From: Kappaphycus alvarezii
Taxonomy: Eukaryota; Rhodophyta; Florideophyceae; Gigartinales; Solieriaceae
Assembly: GCA_002205965.3 (NCBI GenBank)
Contig: NADL03000740.1
Coordinates: 558,001-622,000, forward strand
Direction: 5' to 3'
DNA length: 64,000 nucleotides
Positions within the stretch are counted from its first letter, which is position 1; every line of letters starts with the position of its first letter. The notes under the pieces are model-generated. The model saw nothing but the letters and a program-made list of their open reading frames with translations. It did no database searches and was not told the DNA's origin. Shown in pieces: positions 48,549 through 58,248 of this stretch. A program made the position numbers and the translations under genes.

Positions 48549-50093
48549 GTGAGATGTTTTTGGCGGCAAACTAAGCCTCCACTTACCCCCCATGCCTGCA
48601 CCAGTCGACCTTCCAAAAAATATCACACCTTTACTACCCCTCCACCAAACAGACTCAAATCCCACCGCCATCTCTCCCTCCCCCATCAAGCCGACTCAAA
48701 TCCCACCGCCATCTCTCCCTCCCCCATCAAGCCGACTCAAATCCCACCGCCATCTCTTTATCCCTCCCAAGTGCCCCCACACGGCTTACCATGGACTCCT
48801 CCCCAAGCACCCAGTGGTGCCGCCGTATTAATTGATCACCAAACCAGAAGCAGACTACCTTCTCCCTCTGCAATTCCTGCTCCCCAAGAAACTCCTCTTG
48901 CGGCACCACGATCTGATTCCCAAACTCATCACCGAAATCCGACGAAGAAAACCGCTATATTGTCATGTCCCTCCGCAGCCACCACACAACAAATACTGTC
49001 GCCGCCCCACCTTCAGCAGGTCAATCCACGTTCCTGGCTACAAAATTCGACCCCGCTGACCCTGCAACCGCACAACCCATTGCCCAAACCCTCACTCCCG
49101 ACTCAAACCGTGCCTCAGATTGCCTCCGCTCCACCTCCCATCCTAGTATCCAGTATCTCCGCTGTTACAACTACGCTTTCCGCTGAAGCAAGTGCTTCTG
49201 CCCTACCATCACCAAAGCCCACCGCCTCAGCAACTATTACACCCACATTACCCTGCGTTGCCCCTGCTCTTAGACCAATCCCAGCTGCGTGTCATACAAT
49301 CCGCCCTGCTCCTGAATCATACCGTATGACTGCTGGGTGCGAGATAGTTGCCGAAAATAGTCCCATGAAAGAACGGAAGGGTCGACATGCCCGGTTTTCC
49401 CCAGTTGAGGACCTCATTCTTTTCCGTGAGGTTACAGCCGCCAAAGCACACGTTGCATCATACGGAAACGTGAGCAAAAAGTTTGAAGAAGCAGCTGAGA
49501 AGGCGAATAAAAATCCTTTAATTCGTCAGAAGATTACAGGTAAATGCATACAGGATAGCTATAAAAGGTTGCAGGCCGCATTCGACAGGTCTTACAAGAA
49601 AGACCAGTTTCGGTCTGGAGTAGGTGGAGAGGTTGGGTAGATGTACGAGCTTCTTATGATGTGCCGAGAGGCTCGTGATGATGTTGAAGCAAGAAAGGGG
49701 GCCGAAAAAAGGGCGGCAAAAGAACTAGATGACGAAAAGGAACGCGTGAGCAGGGAGTTGGGAAGCATGGCGACAAATAGAAGGTCATCTGATAACGATG
49801 GGGACAGTGGGCGAAGTAGCGCGGTTGACTCCTCTGATAGCCGATTTTGTAAAGCGCAGAGGGTTGTAGGGCCGTCTGGGGAAATGGAGCGCTTTGCAAT
49901 TCACTTACGGGATGCAGACTTGGCACGAATTGAGCTTGACAAACAGAAGCTCGCGTTTGAGAAAGAGAGGATGGCAATGGATGCCATCGAAAGGGAGAAG
50001 GAAAGACAAGAGCGCCGTGAGGCTCTGAAAGCAAGCCAAGAGTTGGAGCTTGCAAAATTCCGCCTGCTCATGGAGAATTTTTCAAAGAAGTAA
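48549..50093 (+). CDS. PIF/Harbinger accessory protein (Myb/SANT-like), with an internal TAG
   Basis: The frame is proline- and serine-rich to about 49340, then has a Myb/SANT-like segment: ARFSPVEDLILFREVTAAKAHVASYG, NVSKKFEEAAEKANKN, ITGKCIQDSYKRLQAAFDRSY. After GEVG an in-frame TAG (49638-49640) separates it from a continuation MYELLMMCREARDDVEARK that carries a long charged coiled coil (DLARIELDKQKLAFEKERM...) and ends at 50093. Harbinger elements encode such a DNA-binding partner beside the transposase. Here the transposase gene lies 55 bases downstream on the opposite strand. The start is uncertain: the frame begins with GTG, and ATG at 48592 is in another frame. The TAG is probably a single nonsense change. 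Confidence 0.7.
48653..48760. repeat. 41-bp tandem repeat, about 2.6 copies
   Basis: The unit starting actcaaatcccaccgcc recurs at 48653, 48694 and 48735, exactly 41 bases apart. The period is not a multiple of three, so a protein crossing it would read each copy in a different frame (SNPTAISP, TQIPPPS, LKSHRH). Confidence 0.85.
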
Positions 50094-50148
50094 ACTAAAC
50101 TTAGGCGTGGTGTTTATTCGACATCTTCGGCAATTTGAAGGAACTCTT

Positions 50149-51354
50149 CTAATGTAGGTGGGGGCACCCAAAATACCGTGATGTTTGCTGTGGATACAGG
50201 CAGTTGCGTATGTTATTAAACAGCATGGCTACAAATAAAGTGACCCCACGGGAGATTCTAGAAGGCTTCATCTTACGTTTAGAATCAATTGTAGTGAAGT
50301 ATGCCTTCACTTCTTTGTACACCCACTCCACTGTTACTCTTCCTTTTAAAATGCCCCTGTTCGACGCGGTCTCGTATGGTTGCAAATAACTGCCCTGATA
50401 CGGTACCTCTAAAAACCACCTTCTATGTTACCCTGAGTCTCCATACAAGCATATTTGACCCGCCAGTATCTAGAACTGTAGGTAGAGTCTCTTCTAAGAC
50501 GCTTCGGCACCAAAGCGTCCAATCATGCCATCTGGTCCTGTTACCGTTTGAAACTTAAGTGCATGCTTCCGTTTGTGCCCATTGTAGGCCACCAACAGGA
50601 GCATATGTGAACCGCTTGATCTGGCTATTCCAATTACTGTACCATCAATAAACCCAACGTAGTTTGTTAGCCCGTAGAGTTTAGCTCTTATTTTATCCGA
50701 GTACAAAGATGCCCTCCTCTGCATATATTCAGTGAAAAGACCCACTGTAAGGAGATTTTCTTTTGTAGTCAGGACCCACTCGAGGCCCTCCCAGAATATT
50801 TCTGAGAGATGCGACGAATGCTTGCCAAAAAGCATCTCGAGGTCAACCCATCTTGATGGAGTTTCCAATCTTCTGAGTATGATGCAACAAACAAGTATAT
50901 CGCTCACAGCGTAGCGATTCCTCTCTGTGCAAGACTTTGATTCTGGCCAGTCTATCGCTCTTACTACCTTAGGTATGTCCTGCTTTTCAAATTGAAACAA
51001 ACTGAGGCAATCCCTATTGCTCAGGGCGTTAAAGTTAAAAGTAAAGTTGGAGAGGCTTATTCTGTTACTTCGTTGTAGCATGTTTTCGACATCATTGCGG
51101 AGGCAAACATACTGACTTGCCACGGTAGTCAAGGTCAGTGTCGACGAGAATGCAGACTCTCTTTCAGTCAGGCGGCGCTTGGCTATTACGAGGAATGCAA
51201 TCTTCCAGGTGCGGAGGCGTTCGATACACTTTGCTTGCGTAAAGTCCGTCAAGCAGCCCGCTGCCATTTTTGATGGGAGCGCAGTACGAGTGTCGTTAAG
51301 TGTTAGCACGCAGTAATTCTCACATACATTAACATGAGTGACAGGCGTATCCAC
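50149..51354 (-). pseudogene. PIF/Harbinger transposase (DDE_Tnp_4) with three in-frame stops
   Basis: The first 286 codons (51354-50494) are open. They include YAVSDILVCCIILRRL, a helix-rich region with WVDLEMLFGKHSSHLSEIFWEG, and then NYVGFIDGTVIGIARSSG with the first catalytic D, followed by YNGHKRKHALKFQTVTGPDGMIG. In the same frame the sequence continues through TAG (50494-50496), a second TAG and a TAA with ILAGQICLYGDSG (second D) and QPYETASNRG...TVEWVYKEVKAYFTTIDSKRKMK (the E region) to RYFGCPHLH at 50149. There is no frameshift over about 400 codons; only three nonsense codons break it. Confidence 0.85.
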
Positions 51355-51560
51355 ACCGCCCGCGGCATAAGAAAGAAAATCATGCCAAATTTCTGAAACT
51401 GGTCAATTCCTCATAAGCACAATTTAATTGCAGAAATTCGTTAAGCGTAATCTCTCTATTGTCGTTTCTTTAGAGGTATCGATATTAGGACAGTATTTCA
51501 TCCAGTATTTTTGCGCCACTACAGTACCTGCGATTATGGGGGGTGTCATAAAGTTCTGTC

Positions 51561-51730
51561 CACCGCTGTACAGTACTGTGCAGCACTTGCAGGCAAAAAA
51601 ATTTGGCACTGTCGCCCTCTTCACGTGTGACACAGTACTGTACAGTACAGTGACAGAAGTTTAATGCGTTCAGTACAGTACAGTACAGAAATATCTTTAG
51701 GCAATACCATTTACTGTACAGTATTGTACA
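51561..51730. repeat. (TACAG)n/(TACTG)n clusters upstream of the fibrillin gene
   Basis: Three clusters of alternating TACTG and TACAG units occur at about 51566-51580, 51634-51653 and 51670-51728. They are centred on GTAC and partly self-complementary. The next start codon, that of the fibrillin gene, is 70 bases further on. Confidence 0.8.
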
Positions 51731-51799
51731 TAATCCATCTGCCTCGGAACCACGCGTTGGTCGTAGGTCCGCACCTTTTCTCCGTGCCCTCACGCCGCT

Positions 51800-52761
51800 A
51801 TGCTTACTTCTTCACCAAGCGAAGCCACAAGATCTCCTCTGTGCTTCCTCGTACCGCCTATCTGCACCATCCGCCGCACGCCGCCTCCCTTATATTGGTC
51901 TTTTTTCACACATCGCCACCATGCCTGCCCACAGCGACCACCATTAGCGCCGCACTCTCGTCAAAGAAGGCAAAGAAGGCTCATTACATCTTCCGCTTCC
52001 TCTGACAACACTGACGATACTAGCGCCAATGAAGACTCAATTGCAAAAGATATCTTCCGCTCCTTGGATGAAGACACCTCTGAAAACACGCTTCGCCCGC
52101 AGAGTAGCGCCCATCACGACACTCGCCAAAACGCAGTAGACCCTGTTGTGCTCAAGCAGAAAGTACTCAGCGCCTTGTCTAAATTTACCGACGGCGGTTC
52201 GCAGCGCCAGGACCTTGAAGCCCTGATTGTTTCGCTGGAATCTTTGCAAAATATCCCGGCAACAGAAGCGTTTACGAGGTTGCCTTGGCGGGTGATTGGA
52301 ATTTATTGTTTTCATCTATCAACATGCGTCCTGGAGGCAATGTTCGTATTCGTGAAATTGGCCAGGTATTCGACACCGAGAAGAAAACACTGACAAACAA
52401 GGCCCTGTGGAGTTTTACAGGAGCTGATAATGCCCAGCAAATTCGGGCCCATTTGTACGTCACGGCCTCATATTTTCTTCAATCGCCGGGGAGATTACAG
52501 GTGCAATTGGTGGATCACAAGATCAAAACCTTGCCACAGGAGGATGGTTCCGACAACCTTATGCCTGATGATTTGCATGATTTAATACGACAGTTACAGC
52601 GTGCTTTGCCAATCGAATTCTTCGATCCTACTGGCATTATAGATGTTACGTATATTGAACCCCAGTTTCGACTCGCCAAAATCACGGGAAAGAAGGTGGC
52701 CGGCGTGCGAAATGTGTTCGTGAAACGAGACAATGCGGAGACAGCGACCACCAAATCTTAG
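51800..52761 (+). CDS. Plastid lipid-associated protein (fibrillin/PAP family), one frame change
   Basis: ATG at 51800 opens a frame with an N-terminal segment rich in S, T, P and R and poor in acidic residues, as in plastid transit peptides. From about residue 120, VLKQKVLSALSKFTDGG...IVSLESLQNIPATEAFTRL matches the helical start of PAP/fibrillin. After a minus-one shift near 52283 (at the T run in CCTTGG) the frame 52285-52761 continues LAGDWNLLFSS, RIREIGQVFDTEKKTLTNKALW, a lipocalin-like strand series, and GIIDVTYIEPQFRLAKI...NVFVKRD, the conserved C-terminal block. The length of about 320 residues is usual. Fibrillins coat plastoglobules and bind lipids under light stress. The shift is probably an assembly undercall, because both halves are otherwise clean. 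Confidence 0.8.
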
Positions 52762-52877
52762 GGCCTGTTTGAGAGGCTTTTGTCGCGTTACCTGAACGTG
52801 ATGTGGTACGTAATTGGGCCCTCAGAATATACAACCTGGTGAACAACGCACTCTTTGAAAAACGCGGGAGGTCGAGG

Positions 52878-52942
52878 GTGACGTCCCGTCGGTTGGGGAA
52901 TACATTTCGTGTGACGTCCCGTCGGTTGGGGAATACATTTCG
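52878..52942. repeat. 33-bp tandem repeat, two copies
   Basis: The unit beginning gtgacgtcccgtcggttggg starts at 52878 and again at 52911 and is identical over the full unit. It lies about 115 bases after the stop of the fibrillin gene. Confidence 0.9.
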
Positions 52943-53424
52943 ATGTAAAGCGGTGGGACATCAATGGTCTGAGAGTCTTTCTGGTATGGTGCTGTTTAGG
53001 CTGCACATTTACTTGTGTAAAGGTTTTGTCCCGAGGAGATGGTTCTGAGCAGCACTGTGGTGGTATTGGTAACTCAAGAGTCTCGCAAAATAGGGGTTAG
53101 TACCTCGAGCGTACCCACGGTATTTGAAAAGACAATGCCCTTCGCTGAGTCCTTGATTAACCGTCTACACCAAGTAAACCGCACAGATTATTATGTCTAG
53201 ATTGCTAGGATGGTTGCCCAAAAGTTTGCTTTCAGCAGACGCTCGACAACCAATTCGATCTTTGAGAGGGCAGCAGACCTGAATCCCAGTTACCATCATT
53301 GTGCCCGTTATCGCCGCCATCCGATGTGAACTCAGTGACAAATAAGTATGTACGCTGGCAAGATGGCAGGGCGATTTGGCCGTGAAGTATTTATTACGAG
53401 GGCAGTTCCCATTGAGCGAAGGAA
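52943..53424. other. Unassigned DNA
   Basis: There is no motif on either strand. This separates the fibrillin gene from a LINE fragment. Confidence 0.4.
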
Positions 53425-54065
53425 TTTGTACGCATTCACCGTCGCAACTCCGTTGGCAAAGTGTTTGTGAGGCACGTTTTCTGCGCCGCCGGCCTCGACT
53501 ATCTGTTCGAAGTTCAGAATCTCGTCCGAGGTGCGGACTACAGGCCAGCCGACGTCCTCCTTGTGCAACCTCCTTGTGACCTTGAAGCCGGCCCCTCAGA
53601 CCGGCCCATCGCGTGTGATGTTGCTGTTACGTCCCCGTTCAAGCGGTCCTCTTTCACGAAAGCTACCAAAACTGCCGCGGGGACTGCCGCCCACCTGCAC
53701 CAACTCATGGTCCAGGACCTTCAGCACAAGCTCTCAAGACGTCTTTTGCCTCCCTCCCACGATCCCTCAAGCGAACCGGGGTTCCCATTCCAGCCCCTGC
53801 TTTTCGACTCCATCGGTGCTGCTTCCCCCGAAGTTATGTTGTTTGTCGAAGAATTAGTAGCCCGCGTTGCGAGACATTGCCACACCTCGGACGCTCCTAT
53901 TCGCTCGCGCATCTATCGGCACATCAGTTGCATCTTGCGTTCGTCGGTGGTTATGGCCATCATCTCGGGGACTCCACTACAAGTGGCCGACGCGGACCAT
54001 ACATTTAGTTCTTAACTGAATAGTCGGTGCGCATTCTTGATATTGAATGAGTAAAATATCATGAC
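53425..54065 (+). mobile_element. Endonuclease-LINE 3' fragment, copy 2
   Basis: A single open frame from about 53430 to 54015 encodes VHRRNSVGKVFVRHVFCAAGLDYLFEV, then YRPADVLLV with the R-P-A-D motif, RPIACDVAVTSPFKR with the second acidic position, and a C-terminal helical part ending VADADHTFSS. These correspond in order to the post-knuckle part of the copy at 7.5-8.1 kb. The CCHC knuckle and RT are missing, so the copy is 5'-truncated near 53425. The 3' end (taactgaatagtcggt...attgaatgagtaaa, 54014-54062) matches the other copies. Being uninterrupted, it is the best reference for the nuclease domain here. Confidence 0.75.
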
Positions 54066-54934
54066 GAGATGATTTGTGCGAGTTGAGAGGTTTTTTCGGC
54101 CATTCGCACAGGCTGCACCATGGAATCGCCAGATGGAAGGCGAATCAAAGTGAGAACCTGGGCATGCACGTATTTTCGAAAACTGCATGGAGTCGGTCTG
54201 CATCACCCGATTAGTTCATGTGTGGGCAAACTTTGTTGTTCAGTAACGGAGCTCACGGGTTACTCCTCAGATGTTGCCCCTGTGCCTCCATCTGTAGCCA
54301 ACCACCGTAGCCACAACTAAATGAACTGTACGCCGTCGGGTCGAGCGATCTATTCAAGAGACGGTCGCCTTGTCGGCGGGCTTGGTGAGGTGTGGAGTTA
54401 ACATTGTAAATGGACATTCAGAATCGGAAGGGGTTGCGGTTGTTATTGTGAAGGATCAATGGAAGGTGGGGTTGGGCTAGAAATTACGGAGACGAGGCCT
54501 AATTTGCATAGCACCTGTTTATACCCTGCGAACGGCGGTTGTCTGGAACATACTTGCTGTGACATTAAGAGTCGCTCAAAAACCCTTCCAACAGACAACT
54601 GGCGTTATTCTGGACGAGTCTCGCCGCGTGACGACGAGCAGTGTTTGCCGCGTCTCAGCAATCGGTACAGCTGCACGTGAGGCAATGCCAGTCGCAAACC
54701 GGTTCGCAATGTCCCGAGCAGTCGGGTGCCAGCCCCCCAACGTGGAGAGTGGAAAGGCAATGAAGCGATGCCCAGGACCCTTTGAACGTATAAATTCGAC
54801 AAAGCGAGTGGTCTTGCTAAGGTGCGCATGGTTAAAGGGCTTTAGTGGGCATCGCGCCAGGGAAGGGAGGCGAGCGGGGGTTAAAGGATGGATAACGGTT
54901 ACATCATCATGGACTCTGCCCCGTTCTCTCTAAG
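54066..54934. other. Unassigned DNA
   Basis: Frames 54120-54320 and 54559-54933 (plus) show no motif. On the minus strand the stretch may contain degraded LINE sequence continuing from 54935, but I cannot align it. Confidence 0.4.
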
Positions 54935-55345
54935 CGCCTTGATGTCCGGGCGAACTGCATGGCCGCGTTGTGGGGCTTGAGGACAGGGTGCCGAGCGGCT
55001 TTGGGGAGTTCCGCGGCAATTAACAAGTTGAAAGCGTTTTGAAGGTCCACGGTTAACAGTGCATACTCTGCGGATTCACCATGCTCCTGGTAAAGTCGCC
55101 GTATACTGTAGAGTGGATAGCTGCCTCAGATCCTCCTGACTTTGATACTCTTAACTGTAGTGGCTGAAAGTATTTGGAAGCCTTGTCGAAAACGAGTCAG
55201 CGAACATCTGCCCACCAAGCGACGTAAGGTCTCGGCCAGGGCGATCGGTCTGATTCCTCTGTCCGGTTTGAGAAGAGCCCTAAGCGGTGCGCCTGCAATT
55301 CATGCAGACAGAGACGCGGGGCGCTTTGCAATTGTTGCGGTTGCA
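54935..55345 (-). pseudogene. LINE-type reverse transcriptase fragment
   Basis: On the minus strand the sequence reads APLRALLKPDRGIRPIALAETLRRLVGR, then LTRFRQGFQ, a shifted GGSEAAIHST, and ALLTVDLQNAFNLL. K-x-D-x-G-x-R-P-I-(A/T)-x-x-E-x-x-R-R-L-V and (L/V)-D-L/F-x-N-A-F-N are the early RT blocks of non-LTR elements whose C-terminus carries the CCHC/endonuclease module seen at 7.5 and 53.5 kb. The catalytic second motif is not visible. It probably belongs to the same family but runs opposite to the copy at 53.4-54.1 kb, so it is a separate insertion. Confidence 0.65.
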
Positions 55346-55742
55346 TGTGTGTGATTGGTGGATCTAAACTACAGTACTAAAGTGATAAAGAATGACAAGA
55401 TTTCCACTATCAGGGCATTTCTACCGTTCGGTAGTAAAATGCGTCACAAAAATATGAAAAAGTAAAACATATTCGGTTATACCGTCAAGTAATGACATCT
55501 ATTACTTGAACAGCTGGCAACCCGATTACAGTATGAAGTATGATCCCACGACGAGACCCATCCGCAACGGCCAGCCATCGGACTATTCCGAACACATTGG
55601 ACTCGGTCAAAAAGACACGCCGTGGTGAAGTGACATTCAGAACTTGACGAGTCTGTGGGAAATCGGATATATACGAGAGAAGACCCAGTTATCCAGAGGA
55701 CATCACACACCAGCCGTATCTTTTGATTTTAATTTGGACCCC
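55346..55742. other. Intergenic DNA upstream of the RMP1-like gene
   Basis: It contains no coding motif. It includes a palindromic phrase (aagtaatgacatctattactt near 55488-55508) and presumably the promoter of the next gene, but I see no convincing TATA box position. Confidence 0.35.
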
Positions 55743-56882
55743 ATGGACGATCTTCGAAGCCGCTTTCGACGGCTCGTTTCCATACACACCGATGCACTGC
55801 GCCATCTCGAGCACCGGACCTTCAACCGTTTGCTCTACCGAAATCGCCAACAACACCGCCATGGCTTGTATTTTCGTCGACTCGAACATGTTCGTCGCTT
55901 AATCCGCAAAATATCGTCTCACGTGGTATGGAACTCTGTGCAACATGCACTGGGCGAGGAGGACGACAAGGTCCATTCAACGAGGAGGCAACCACTTGCC
56001 TTGTCCTCTGTGACGGTGCAAGACCTCCAATCCGTTGAGGCTTTTCTCAAGGTGTTGGTAGGGCTAGTGATACCTGCGACAGCGATTCGAGTGACTACAG
56101 AACTTATTTGCCGCCAGCATTTTATACCTTTTGCAGTTGCAATTGTCGCATGTTTGGCAAGGATATTCGTGATTGAGCGGAAGCTTGTGGCCGAAGTTAG
56201 AGGCGCGCTTGTGGAGGCCAAGCTACTTCTCGAATTTCGGACGACGAGCGCGGGCGACAAGAGCAGAATAAGAGCAAAGAGGGAGTTGCCGAGGATGTTG
56301 GTGAGGAGGTAGAATCTACTACCGTCGGTGCGCATGCTGTGGATGGTTTCGGAGGCGAAAGGGGAATGCGTGCGTAAACATTCACAGCGAGACAACAGGG
56401 AAGTCCCGCATTTACGAGGGGCCGAGCACACTCTTCCACCCTCTGAAACGTCAAAGACTCCACGCGGATAATGCCAATGCGGAGATAATTGAATCAGGGA
56501 AACCGTCGCTATACGATATCATGGCATTGTACAATAAAGGGGCAGCATCAGTGGCTGCATCAACAAGATCCGCGGTAGGGAATCCAACTACCACGTCATG
56601 TTGTATTGTAGGAGGCGATGATGTGAATATACCTGAAGGGGTTGCCAGGAAGAAAATCCAGAATGAGATGCCTGAGGCAGAGCATAAGAAATTAGTGGCT
56701 GCTGTACCTCAAAACGAAACCAGGGCGGTATTCAAATGATCGGAAGGAATGCCGACGCTTCTCAGCCCACCAGACCGCGAACAAACGCTGACATTGCAAA
56801 AAGTTCCTATCATACGGCCGATTCAAGCTCAAGTTCCGACTCTGAGGACATTGATGACATTTTCGGAGTTTTAGAAAACTAG
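55743..56882 (+). CDS. RNase MRP protein subunit RMP1-like, with three apparent minus-one shifts
   Basis: ATG at 55743 is the first ATG of the frame. The start, MDDLRSRFRRLVSIHTDALRHLEHRTFNRLLYRNRQQHRHGLYFRRLEHVRRLIRKI, has the L-x-x-R-N-x-x-Q-H-R-x-x-x-(Y/W)-(F/W) signature of RMP1. The second block, IRVTTELICRQHFIPFAVAIVACLARIFVIE, matches the conserved helix pair further on. The protein end, DSEDIDDIFGVLEN at 56840-56882, is the usual IDDIFG tail. RMP1 is a subunit of RNase MRP, the RNA-protein enzyme that cuts pre-rRNA in the nucleolus. To connect the blocks the frame must drop back one base near 56215-56240, near 56375 and near 56735; the last lies in an AAA run. The linker is basic and low-complexity. 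It converges with the CDK gene 146 bases away. Confidence 0.7.
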
Positions 56883-56926
56883 ATCCTTCTCTACATTAAT
56901 GTTTCTTAGCGCTTAAAGGCCAAACT

Positions 56927-56962
56927 GTCTCAAACCTTCTCATCTCAAACCTTCTCATCTCA
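56927..56962. repeat. 15-bp direct repeat between convergent genes
   Basis: The phrase tctcaaaccttctca occurs twice in tandem between the stops of the RMP1-like and CDK genes. By position it could affect 3' processing of either transcript, but that is only a guess. Confidence 0.6.
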
Positions 56963-57028
56963 GTGATCGAGGGAAGGATGAGACTGTACCCGTTATCCAC
57001 CAAGTGTTAGTCTGTAAATTTGGTTACT

Positions 57029-58121
57029 CTACTGAAAACTGCCTTCTTTCTTCCTCTGCTTCGCCTGAAATTCATGAGTTGATCGATACGCAGGTAGCTC
57101 GCCTTTGGGAGTGGGATACGGTTCCGTCCAAAACCAATCATGATCAAGCGCCTCTTTCGCAGTTGGTCTCCTTTTGGGATCCAGCTGAAGCATCGCTTCG
57201 ATCAAATCAACCGCGCCCCGACTTAGAAAGCCCAGCTTCTCCCTCAGCCTCGGCCTGTACGAGTGTGTACTCACCATGTGAGATAAGGACAACCTCGTCC
57301 ACCCTGGCCACACTTCCTCAGTGGGAGTCCCAACAATGCGAAATATCAGGTCCAGTTGCTCCGGCTCAGTTTTTCCGGGGAACAAAGGACGTTTCACTAG
57401 GAGCTCAAAGAGTAGACAGCCGACCGACCAGATGTCCACCTCTGGTCCGTAATCTTCAGCACCGAGAAGCAACTCTGGGCAGCGATACCACAACGTAATG
57501 ACCTTGTTCGTGTACCTTTTAAGATTATCGTTGTACGTACGCGCGAGGCCAAAGTCAGCAATCTTCAAATTGCCCTTGTTGTCAATGAGCAAGTTTGATC
57601 CCTTGATATCCCTGTGCAGTACCTCCCTCTCATGACAATACCATAAGCCGGAAAGCAGCTGTTTAGTATACGTCTTCACCTGGGCCTCCGTGAAGCGGAT
57701 CGTAGGGGTATCCATCAATCCCGTCAAATCATGGTCCACGTATTCAAAGACCATATAAATCTCGTGTTTATTCCTTCGCGTCTTGTTCCGATGTTTGTTC
57801 TGTCCTGTTACAATCTCTTGAGATTAACAATATTCTCATGTCGGAGAGACCGTAACATTTTCAACTCGCGAATGGCGGTAACTGGGAATCCCTCCTTCTC
57901 TTGATCCATACGTACTTTTTTCAGCGCGACAATGTCACCGGATTGCTTGTCCCGGCCCATCCAAACTTGTCCGTAGGTACCCTCGCCGATCTGCTCAATT
58001 TCTTCAAAATCGGTTACATCACGAGACCAATGCCACCGTTTGCGGCTGGTGCTCGGTTGATGAGGTCTGAATCCTCGTTTCCATCTTGCGAGTAATCCTT
58101 AGTGGCTGAATTGGCGGCCAT
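57029..58121 (-). CDS. Transcriptional cyclin-dependent kinase, CDK12/CDKC type, with two minus-one shifts
   Basis: ATG at 58121-58119 begins MAANSATKDYSQDGN. After a shift near 58035 follows WSRDVTDFEEIEQIGEGTYGQVW (glycine loop), VALKKVRMDQEKEGF (catalytic lysine) and PVTAIRE, the cyclin-binding helix. After a second shift near 57818, IVTGQ leads to the long frame 57754-57029: VFEYVDHDL hinge, LHRDIKGSN catalytic loop, DFGLAR, the T-loop RYTNKVITLWYRCPELLLG and the C-lobe to LDPKRRPTAKEAL, then a short tail ending GSFQ. The P-V/I-T-A-I-R-E helix and the DHDLTGL segment are those of CDK12/13 and plant CDKC, which phosphorylate the RNA polymerase II tail with a cyclin K/T partner. All catalytic residues are present. 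Each shift needs one extra G next to an existing G run. Confidence 0.9.
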
Positions 58122-58248
58122 GTTTGGATGTTTTCACGGTGAAGGAAAAAGTCGTTTTGACAGTGTGGAGGTCGGGTTAAGGAAACGATTTGACGGCAGC
58201 AATACACGCATCATTGTTTGATCCGGCATTCCTTTCTTTTTCGTCACA

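Noticed and set aside
50149..51354. A reassigned stop codon (UAG or UAA read as an amino acid)
   Set aside because: The CDK and fibrillin frames end at TAG and NDUFS4 at TAG in the expected place, so the stops in the Harbinger transposase are better explained as nonsense mutations.
48480..51425. Terminal inverted repeats of the Harbinger element
   Set aside because: I compared 48400-48560 with the reverse complement of 51300-51440 by eye and found only short, unconvincing matches, so the element ends are not called.
51664..52005. Alternative N-terminus for the fibrillin gene in another frame
   Set aside because: This frame runs through the TACAG array and stops before the PAP domain; the frame from 51800 connects directly to the conserved helical part.
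55644..55742. Upstream extension of the RMP1-like frame
   Set aside because: The extra 33 codons start at TTG and contain nothing conserved; the first ATG at 55743 fits the family start.
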